A DNA stretch of 53,271 nucleotides from a virus: positions 1 through 53,271 of IMG/VR virus record IMGVR_UViG_3300034374_002820. One strand, given 5' to 3'. This document shows positions 44,589-51,376 of the stretch, piece after piece. The number at the start of each line of letters is the position of its first letter. Position 1 is the first letter of the stretch. The notes below the pieces were generated by a model. It was given only the letters and a program-made list of their open reading frames with translations, was not told the DNA's origin and did not search any database. The position numbers and the translations under genes are program-made.

Positions 44589-45788
44589 ATGTCATCATAC
44601 ACATCCAGAATCAGACTAGAAAAACAGATCCCCGGTCAAAACGAAAACACATGGGGCACTGTCCTTAACGATAACGTCATTGATCTTGTCGATGATTCTA
44701 TCGCAGCCTACACCACGATCACCGTATCATCTGTTGATGTTACTCTGACGCAGTCGAACGGTGCTTCTGATCAGGCACGTAGTGCATTCCTAGATATCTC
44801 GGGAACCTTGACCAGCAACGTCAATGTCCTTATCCCTGCCCTTTCAAAAGGCTACGATGTTCGTAATTCCACATCTGGTTCTTTCACCGTTAACATGAAG
44901 ACCGCCACGGGCTCTGGACAAATTATCCCACAAGGCCAGAGTATCGGTGTTGTATGTGATGGCGTCTCAGTACGTGACATCGAAACACCCGGCATCCGAT
45001 CCACATCAAACGTGGTTAATGTATCCGTGGGAACCTCTTTGATTGACATTAAAGTTCCTGTGGCAATTTCGGGAACTGTCTCCATTGGAGGAGGCATTGC
45101 TGTATCTGGTTCTTCAACATTCTCCAGCAATATCACCATGAACGCCCAGAGTGATGTAAGATTTGCTGATGCTGATAGTTCAAACTACATCGCCCTACAG
45201 GCACCAACCTCTGTTTCAGCCAATGTTACCTTTTCGCTCCCTGCCGCAGATGGTTCATCTGGAGATGTCCTTCAAACAGACGGCAGCGGAAACCTAAGCT
45301 TTACTCCTTCCGTTCCAGCGGGTTCTGTTATGCCTTATGCAGGATCAACGGCCCCTTCTGGCTGGCTCCTTTCTTATGGTCAGGCAATCAGCAGATCAAC
45401 CTATGCAACCCTGTTTGCAGCCATCGGGACCACGTATGGTGTTGGTGACGGGGCAACAACATTCAACGTCCCCGATCTTAGAGGTCGCCTTGTTGCTGGT
45501 CAGGATGACATGGGTGGTACTTCTGCTGATCGTCTCACAGGTCAATCTGGTGGTGTTAATGGCGATACCCTTGGTGCATCTGGCGGCGCTGAGACCCATA
45601 CACTAACACCCGGGGAATTACCAACAGCAGCCACTTACCAGAGACAAACCAGCAACGGTGGTCAGGGCGGTGTATCATCATCCGGTCTTGCACAAAATCC
45701 GGCATATATTCCACTAGTAGGGGCTAATGACGAGGCGCATAACAACGTACAGCCAACAATTATTCTCAATTATATCATTAAGACATAA
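44589..45788 (+). CDS. Tail fibre / collar-domain protein
   Basis: A 399-residue protein. The N-terminus SYTSRIRLEKQIPGQNENTWGTVLNDNV is a common start of marine phage fibre proteins. The middle is beta-rich with glycine- and serine-rich repeats. From about residue 247 it has a phage tail collar domain: GSVMPYAGSTAPSGWLLSYGQAISRSTYATLFAAIGTTYGVGDGATTFNVPDLRGRLVAGQD. The end (VQPTIILNYIIKT) is the standard collar-domain terminus. It probably mediates receptor binding. It ends three bases before the polyproline/Hint gene. Confidence 0.85.
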   Translation: MSSYTSRIRLEKQIPGQNENTWGTVLNDNVIDLVDDSIAAYTTITVSSVDVTLTQSNGASDQARSAFLDISGTLTSNVNVLIPALSKGYDVRNSTSGSFTVNMKTATGSGQIIPQGQSIGVVCDGVSVRDIETPGIRSTSNVVNVSVGTSLIDIKVPVAISGTVSIGGGIAVSGSSTFSSNITMNAQSDVRFADADSSNYIALQAPTSVSANVTFSLPAADGSSGDVLQTDGSGNLSFTPSVPAGSVMPYAGSTAPSGWLLSYGQAISRSTYATLFAAIGTTYGVGDGATTFNVPDLRGRLVAGQDDMGGTSADRLTGQSGGVNGDTLGASGGAETHTLTPGELPTAATYQRQTSNGGQGGVSSSGLAQNPAYIPLVGANDEAHNNVQPTIILNYIIKT

Positions 45789-45791
45789 CCC

Positions 45792-46466
45792 ATGCCTGAT
45801 ATTATTCTAGTAGGCGGACTACTAACTCCACCGCCACCACCACCACCCCCGCCACCTCCTCCACCTCCACCCCCGCCACCAGCAATGACCTGTTTTGCCA
45901 GCGATACTCTAATATTGATGGGTGATCTTTCATGGAAACAGATCAACGAAGTCGAAGTCGGAGATTACGTAATCTCGATGTCTGGCAAACCTGTTGAGGT
46001 TCTGGAGAACAAACCTGTCCCTGTATCCAAAGGACGACGGATGATGAGCCTACATCGTAAAAGACAGAGTAAACCCTTACGCTTCAGTGATGACCATGAC
46101 ATGTGGATCAGAGACGACAACGGGGTTGAACGCTGGGGTGTCTATAATTATAACTGGTGGCTATTGGAAGACCGTGGCTATGCCGAATCTTCCGAGGAAA
46201 ACTTCCCCGGTGAAAGCCCCTATGACTACGAACACATTGGTAAAGCAACGATGCCTCTCTTATACGGGAAACAGTACGAATTCGCCACCATCGATGGCTG
46301 GGAAAAGACCGAGGCAACATGGGATTCTGAACAAGACCCCGAAGAAATTATCCATGGCCTGTTACTAAAATCTGGTGGTGGATATATAGTAGATGGATTT
46401 GTAGGGATTTCACAGTGGTGCAGAACAGAGGACATTCGGGATATTCAATGGAAAGGTCTACCCTAG
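45792..46466 (+). CDS. Polyproline tract plus Hint-like domain protein
   Basis: A 224-residue protein. Residues 13-30 are 18 consecutive prolines, encoded by a mix of CCA, CCG, CCC and CCT. Directly after comes AMTCFASDTLILMGDLSWKQINEVEVGDYVISMSGKPVEV, the N-terminal half-pattern of a Hedgehog/intein (Hint) domain: catalytic-type cysteine 34, T-L-I-L-x-G, and I--VEVGD-V-S. RFSDDHDMW (histidine about 102) could be the block-B histidine. The rest is acidic and aromatic (WGVYNYNWWLLEDRGY). No C-terminal intein block (HN) is clear, so this is a Hint-like domain, perhaps for autocleavage at Cys34. The polyproline rod may be a substrate of the hydroxylase encoded at 47859. Confidence 0.7.
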   Translation: MPDIILVGGLLTPPPPPPPPPPPPPPPPPPAMTCFASDTLILMGDLSWKQINEVEVGDYVISMSGKPVEVLENKPVPVSKGRRMMSLHRKRQSKPLRFSDDHDMWIRDDNGVERWGVYNYNWWLLEDRGYAESSEENFPGESPYDYEHIGKATMPLLYGKQYEFATIDGWEKTEATWDSEQDPEEIIHGLLLKSGGGYIVDGFVGISQWCRTEDIRDIQWKGLP

Positions 46467-47089
46467 TCTGTGGTCTTTATAGATCAGGTACCACATATCT
46501 TCAAACCATTCTTGATCCTGATAATACGCATACCGAGTACAAGCACGAGTTTGTCAGGACAGACATCCCAGACAAGATTAAATCCATGGACAGGGTAATT
46601 ATTCATAAGTCCCCGTACAAATGGATCGACAGCATCATCTCTCAATCATGGGAACTTGGTGATCACTACAGAGTCCATTACGAAAAAGGACACACCAAGA
46701 TCAGATGCGCCACAAGCCGGACACTCAGGGATACACCCGATATTGTCGAAGAGTATAAGACATACAGTTTGGAAAACATCTGTGATCTCTACAACAGATT
46801 TTTCCACTTCTGGTTATCAGATCCTTTTTCCTCAGTTATTAAATTTGTAAAATACCGGGATCTTATCAGTGACCCCGTCACAACACTGAAGAATCTTGAT
46901 ACCAGAATAGATCCAGACGGCTTACCTATAAAAGTTTCTGGTTCTTTTGAATTTACCCCTGAAAGAAAAAGAATGGCTCTGGACCCACGTATGTCGTATA
47001 ATATGACACCAGACATGTCGCATATCATAAAGAACAACGTAGACAAGAGTATATTAAAATCTCTTAATTACACAGGAGTGTTTGAGTAA
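46448..47089 (+). CDS. Sulfotransferase-like protein
   Basis: A 213-residue protein with the P-loop of PAPS-dependent sulfotransferases at its start: STLVCGLYRSGTTYLQTIL (R-S-G-T-T-x-L for the 5'-phosphosulfate site). Later it has VIIHKSPYKWIDS and SSVIKFVKYRDLISDPVTTLKNLDTRI, matching the second (3'-phosphate) region of the family. I choose the ATG at 46448, which overlaps the Hint gene by 19 bases; a longer reading from 46415 starts inside that gene. It could sulfate a glycan, tyrosine or host-surface target. It is the first of three modification enzymes in a row within the late operon. Confidence 0.7.
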   Translation: MERSTLVCGLYRSGTTYLQTILDPDNTHTEYKHEFVRTDIPDKIKSMDRVIIHKSPYKWIDSIISQSWELGDHYRVHYEKGHTKIRCATSRTLRDTPDIVEEYKTYSLENICDLYNRFFHFWLSDPFSSVIKFVKYRDLISDPVTTLKNLDTRIDPDGLPIKVSGSFEFTPERKRMALDPRMSYNMTPDMSHIIKNNVDKSILKSLNYTGVFE

Positions 47090-47862
47090 TGCCCGTATCA
47101 TACGCTGAAAAACTAGCTGTAGTCATGGAGAACACTATTCTCCCTGATTGGAAAGTACTGGTGTCTTCTTACTTTGAAACAGAGACCGTTAATCGAGAGT
47201 CTGTTTTAGATGCACTCTATAATAACTATAATAGAATCAGGTGTGTTCAGGGAAGACCTATTCTTCCCAGCATTATCAGAGATTTTTCCTATATTGGTTG
47301 GGATAAGGACATGGAGCCGACCCCTCCTTTTACTGATCCTAATGAGGAATGGACCAACGGAGAAATTATTAAATACAGTTGGTTAAAAGGCCGGGGGTCA
47401 ACCTCCCCACTGGACTACTCGAATTACTGGCAAGATAAGAGGGTATGCGACATAGGCTGTGGGACTGGGACCTCAACTATCATCACACACAAACTGGGGA
47501 GTGTTAATGCTGTCTACGAAGGTCTGGACGAATCCCAAGTGATCGCAGCTTGTAATTTCGTCTTACTTAATTATGACGTAAGATTTTTTTCAGAGGTGGC
47601 CTCCATAGAAACTATTGATATGTCTTACGATACCTATATCATGTCCCGTATTTTTTATGGTGGGTGGGCTCAAAAGAATTTGGATCTGGGTAGATTTTTA
47701 CGAGACGAGGGAAAAGAAGTTCTTATCGCATCAAAGTCTCTTGTTGAAGGTACGAATCCTGAGACCACCTTAAACCCCTCAGAATATGAAATTCTTTTAG
47801 ATATCCCCCTCATATCAGACCCTGTGGGTTTTGGTAATAGATACGTTGTAAAACTAGTATGA
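47089..47862 (+). CDS. Class I SAM-dependent methyltransferase
   Basis: A 257-residue protein with the glycine-rich SAM site KRVCDIGCGTGTSTI (about residues 118-131), followed by EGLDES (acidic strand-2 position) and a later MSYDTYIMSRIFYGG. The N-terminal 100 residues are an extra domain (RCVQGRPILPSIIRDFSYIGW). The enzyme type is clear; the substrate is unknown (protein, small molecule or sugar). It overlaps the sulfotransferase by one base (TAATG) and the oxygenase by four bases, so the three form a tightly coupled unit. Confidence 0.8.
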   Translation: MPVSYAEKLAVVMENTILPDWKVLVSSYFETETVNRESVLDALYNNYNRIRCVQGRPILPSIIRDFSYIGWDKDMEPTPPFTDPNEEWTNGEIIKYSWLKGRGSTSPLDYSNYWQDKRVCDIGCGTGTSTIITHKLGSVNAVYEGLDESQVIAACNFVLLNYDVRFFSEVASIETIDMSYDTYIMSRIFYGGWAQKNLDLGRFLRDEGKEVLIASKSLVEGTNPETTLNPSEYEILLDIPLISDPVGFGNRYVVKLV

Positions 47863-49007
47863 TAAAGATTTACCCGGTGATATCTGATTCAGTCAAATCA
47901 GTTGATATAGTCCCTGCCACTAAAACCAGAGATTGGTTTTCCCCTCACTCTTATAAATGCACACCCCTTACTTGTGCGAATACCCTTGGATGGGACTTGG
48001 TACTAAATGAATCAATCACTGTCGAATGGGACGGGGGTGTCTACAAAGACAATCTCACGGTCCTAGAAGGTCACGGTGCAAAGAGCCACTTCGGAATAGG
48101 GACATTCACTCTAGACCCCGGATATGTCTGGCGCACTGATGAGAACATTAATCTCATGGTTATGCCAGTTCCTAACACAGACAACACAGATATTCAAACG
48201 ATGTCCGCAGTCATCGAGACTGATTGGTTATCGTACCCATGGTTTCTGACAATCAGGGTCATTAACAAAGGAAAAACCACAATCCCAAAAGGTACCCCCG
48301 TTGCCCGTGTTATTCCTGTGGACACCGGAACCATCGAAAATACCAAGATTTATAAAATGTGTGAACCGGACAGTGTCCGCAAAGAACGAGAAGTATTGAC
48401 AGACAAACGTGACAAAGCAGATGAGTGGACAAAAGATTATTTTAAAAAAGCACGTAGGTTTGTCCGGTGTTCTCCTGTTATAGACTATAACGATAGTTTC
48501 AAGATACTAGAAGAAAACGATATTCACTCTAAAGAATCTTTCTTAGACACAGACGAATGTTCTTATTTAATCAGAAACTGGGTTCCTGAAAACCCTGATG
48601 ACACTTCTGATCTTTGGAGAAACAAGATGTGCTGGTCAACCATTGAGGCAAATAAAGGAGTTATTGAGGAAAGACTATTACAATTCGCCCAGCAAAAAAC
48701 TGGTCTCGACCTATCAATATTAAACCCACATACTGTAAGGTGGGGCAAAGGGGATGAGATGTTAGTACATGATGATCTAGGTGAGCACCGAGAATTTCCT
48801 AACAGGCATTTTGCTGCTATAGTTTATCTTAATGAAGATTATGAAGGAGGTGAGCTTGTATTTCCACATCTTGGCTTAGGGATAAAAGGACATACGGGGG
48901 AACTTATTCTTTTTAGAGGCGGCTCTGTCATGCACAGAGTAAACATGATTACATCGGGTAATCGTTATACTCTTGTATGTTGGTTTGGTATAAAAGAGAG
49001 TGACTAA
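47859..49007 (+). CDS. DUF6065 domain fused to a prolyl-4-hydroxylase-like 2OG-Fe(II) oxygenase
   Basis: A 382-residue two-domain protein. Residues 1 to about 190 resemble DUF6065: DWFSPHSYKCTPLTCANTLGWDLVL, FGIGTFTLDPGYVWRTDENINLMVMPVPN, and FLTIRVINKGKTTIPKGTPVARVIPV. Residues about 210-382 form a 2-oxoglutarate/Fe(II) oxygenase: VHDD (H-x-D iron ligands, about 304-306), FAAIVYLNEDYEGGELVFPHLGLGIKGHTGELILF, then SVMHRVNMITSGNRYTLVCWF (distal His about 358, 2OG-binding Arg about 368). This matches the prolyl-4-hydroxylase-like type. It overlaps the methyltransferase by four bases. A late-operon hydroxylase next to a polyproline virion protein suggests proline hydroxylation, though the substrate is unproven. 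Confidence 0.8.
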   Translation: MIKIYPVISDSVKSVDIVPATKTRDWFSPHSYKCTPLTCANTLGWDLVLNESITVEWDGGVYKDNLTVLEGHGAKSHFGIGTFTLDPGYVWRTDENINLMVMPVPNTDNTDIQTMSAVIETDWLSYPWFLTIRVINKGKTTIPKGTPVARVIPVDTGTIENTKIYKMCEPDSVRKEREVLTDKRDKADEWTKDYFKKARRFVRCSPVIDYNDSFKILEENDIHSKESFLDTDECSYLIRNWVPENPDDTSDLWRNKMCWSTIEANKGVIEERLLQFAQQKTGLDLSILNPHTVRWGKGDEMLVHDDLGEHREFPNRHFAAIVYLNEDYEGGELVFPHLGLGIKGHTGELILFRGGSVMHRVNMITSGNRYTLVCWFGIKESD

Positions 49008-49009
49008 AA

Positions 49010-49222
49010 ATGGCTAATTTCACAGACAGAGAACTGGGTAATATGGAGGCTAGGATTGTTCTTCTTGAGAAAGAACTGAGTGCCGTCCGAAACGACACCC
49101 GTAAAATTCTTCTTACTCTCTCAGAAGCACAAGGTGGCTGGAAAACATTGATGATGCTCTCCGGATTCTCCGCTGCTCTTGGGGGTATCATATCTCAAGT
49201 TTTCCTAAATTTTCCGAGATAA
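49010..49222 (+). CDS. XhlA/holin-like membrane protein with coiled coil
   Basis: A 70-residue protein. An N-terminal coiled coil (ELGNMEARIVLLEKELSAVRNDTRKILLTLSEAQ) is followed by a hydrophobic membrane segment (WKTLMMLSGFSAALGGIISQVFLNF) at the end. This order (coiled coil then one span) is like XhlA-type hemolysin/holin proteins. The other holin candidates here have the order reversed. It lies between the oxygenase and the nozzle gene, so a virion-entry or membrane role is as likely as lysis. Confidence 0.6.
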   Translation: MANFTDRELGNMEARIVLLEKELSAVRNDTRKILLTLSEAQGGWKTLMMLSGFSAALGGIISQVFLNFPR

Positions 49223-49228
49223 TCTAAC

Positions 49229-51067
49229 ATGTCAACAGACACAATCACAACAAAATTTAAATTTGCCCCTACTCTTCTTCGTGATGATACACAATACGAG
49301 GCCGAGGGCGGCTGGTATGACGGTAACCGTATCCGGTTTCGTAATAGCAACCCTGAAAATATCCGGGGTTGGAACAAACGAGTTCTTGGTGAATTGACAG
49401 GAACTCCTCGTGACATCGAGATTTGGTCAGGACTAAATCAAACAAACTATATTGCATGGGGAACAAACAATGCACTTCAAATTTACGAGGGCGGTTCAGT
49501 CTCTGACATTACCCCTATTACTTCAACTACATCCTTGGTCAACCAGATTAGCACCTCCGTTGGTTCTTCATCTATTCTTGTATCTTTGACAGGCCACACC
49601 AGAGTAGCGGGTGACCGTGTCGCATTTGTCTCGATGGCTGCAACAGTCGGCAACAACGTTTTCCTAAATTCCATGTTTACCATTACCACTGCATCAGACG
49701 CTAATCATTTTTCTTTTACATACACAACCGTGGCCGCTGCAACATCTGCCAACGTTGGTACAGTGACCCTTCAATACTTACTAAAGTCAGGGTCCCGGTA
49801 TAATACCAACGGCCTCGGCTGGGGCGCTGGCACCTACGGCACGGGAACATACGGTACTCCTGCCTCTACATCAAATATTACTTTACGTATGCGTAACTGG
49901 AGCATGGACACCTTTGGAGAGGATCTTCTGGCGAATCCCCGTGGAGGCTCAATCTATCTCTGGGATGCAACATCAGGTACTGACGTAAGGGCGCAAATTG
50001 TCTCGGCTGCTCCTGTGTCTGTCAACAGTATCATAGTCTCAGAAAAATCGAGACACGTCATTGCCTTGGGTTGTAATGACGTATCCGGTAATTTCGATCC
50101 TATGCTGATCAGGTGGTCTGATCAGGAAGACTATGACGTATGGACGCCAACAGTCACGAACGCCGCAGGTGATTTCCGAATCCAGAGGGGAACACAGATC
50201 AATCAGGGTGTCTATTCCAGAGGCGGTGTCCTTGTACTAACAGACTCGGCCCTGTACGGCATGGTTTACGTCGGACAGCCCTATATCTTTGCCACGGATA
50301 TTCTTGGTGACGGTTGTGGTTCGATCTCACCCCATGCAGCAAAAGATTTTAATGGTAGTTTGTATTGGATGGGTGAGAGCAACTTCTTTGTCTTCAACGG
50401 TCAGGTACAGGTTCTCCCGTCATCTGCCAGAAAATATGTTTTCTCAGACTTTAATTTCTCTCAGAAAGAAAAAGTATTCTGTGGTATCAACACAGAATTT
50501 TCTGAGATTACATGGCTATACCCATCTGCTGATTCGCAAGAGTGTAATAAATATATCTCATACAGCCCCGTGGAAAACTATTGGGTCTTCGGCGATGCCT
50601 ACTGGACAACATGGGATTATGGGGCGGACATCTTTGGAAATATTATTACCACAGGTGTCTCGGCTGGTGTTGCTTATCTTTATAACAACGAGCCCCCCAA
50701 CACTTACAGTGCTGTCATCGGAGATAACCAGTTAATCGGATACGAATCCTTTATTCAGAGTGGTGACTTCGATCTCGGGGACGGTGACGATCTCTTGTTT
50801 GCCGATAAATTTATCCCGGACTTTGAACTCACCGACCCCGGTGGAATCAACAACGACCCCGAGGTCAACATCCTGATGGGTGCTAAACAATACCCCACGG
50901 CAACAACAGTATCCAAAGGTCCCTTTGTTGTCTCGGCATCGACCCGATTCCAGAACATCAGACTCCGGGGAAGACAGGCAAACCTCAGGATATCCACAAG
51001 TGCTGTCGGCACTTCATGGAGGCTCGGCACATTCAGACTTGATCTGGTACCGGATGGGAAACGCTAA
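49229..51067 (+). CDS. Tail nozzle / P22 gp10-like beta-propeller protein
   Basis: A 612-residue tail protein. The N-terminus FAPTLLRDDTQYEAEGGWYDGNRIRFRNSNPENIRGWNK is the start typical of podovirus gp10-like nozzle proteins. GSIYLWDATSG, VIALGCNDVSGNFDPMLIRWSDQEDYDVWTP and GGVLVLTDSALYGMVYVG are blades of a beta-propeller. A C-terminal beta region ends in RLRGRQANLRISTSAVGTSWRLGTFRLDLVPDGKR. Length and context (between adaptors and internal proteins) fit the tail tube end. It is probably in contact with the small 95-residue protein that follows after two bases. Confidence 0.8.
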   Translation: MSTDTITTKFKFAPTLLRDDTQYEAEGGWYDGNRIRFRNSNPENIRGWNKRVLGELTGTPRDIEIWSGLNQTNYIAWGTNNALQIYEGGSVSDITPITSTTSLVNQISTSVGSSSILVSLTGHTRVAGDRVAFVSMAATVGNNVFLNSMFTITTASDANHFSFTYTTVAAATSANVGTVTLQYLLKSGSRYNTNGLGWGAGTYGTGTYGTPASTSNITLRMRNWSMDTFGEDLLANPRGGSIYLWDATSGTDVRAQIVSAAPVSVNSIIVSEKSRHVIALGCNDVSGNFDPMLIRWSDQEDYDVWTPTVTNAAGDFRIQRGTQINQGVYSRGGVLVLTDSALYGMVYVGQPYIFATDILGDGCGSISPHAAKDFNGSLYWMGESNFFVFNGQVQVLPSSARKYVFSDFNFSQKEKVFCGINTEFSEITWLYPSADSQECNKYISYSPVENYWVFGDAYWTTWDYGADIFGNIITTGVSAGVAYLYNNEPPNTYSAVIGDNQLIGYESFIQSGDFDLGDGDDLLFADKFIPDFELTDPGGINNDPEVNILMGAKQYPTATTVSKGPFVVSASTRFQNIRLRGRQANLRISTSAVGTSWRLGTFRLDLVPDGKR

Positions 51068-51069
51068 GG

Positions 51070-51357
51070 ATGTCTATTGATGTAGGAAAATCAGGAAAAT
51101 TCTTTGTCAGATATCCGGGGGCACCGAGAAGTGCAACCCCCGAGATGCAAGGGGCGTGGTCCCAGCTTATCAGAAATCTGGAACTGCGGGATAATCAGAG
51201 TAATATTGAGGCTGCTTCTCAGGAGCCTTATGTTATTTCAAATGTATCTGTGAATAGAACATATGATGTAAGTGCGGGTCAAATCTCGGTCTCTGTTGTT
51301 GCAAATGCACTGGGGACTTTATTGCAGGATCTTAAACTAAAAGGTATTATAGGATGA
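51070..51357 (+). CDS. Conserved virion protein, 95 aa
   Basis: The product starts MSIDVGKSGKFFVRYPGAPRSATPEMQGAWSQLIRNLELRDNQSN. TYDVSAGQISVSVVANALGTLLQDLKLKG completes it. The W---L-R-LEL---Q pattern followed by R-VD---------NVLGTL--DL---G is common to small proteins after the nozzle gene in marine podoviruses. Function unknown; probably a tail or virion component. A possible ATG overlaps its stop, but that frame ends after seven codons. Confidence 0.65.
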   Translation: MSIDVGKSGKFFVRYPGAPRSATPEMQGAWSQLIRNLELRDNQSNIEAASQEPYVISNVSVNRTYDVSAGQISVSVVANALGTLLQDLKLKGIIG

Positions 51358-51376
51358 TTAACAGGGAAATTTACTG

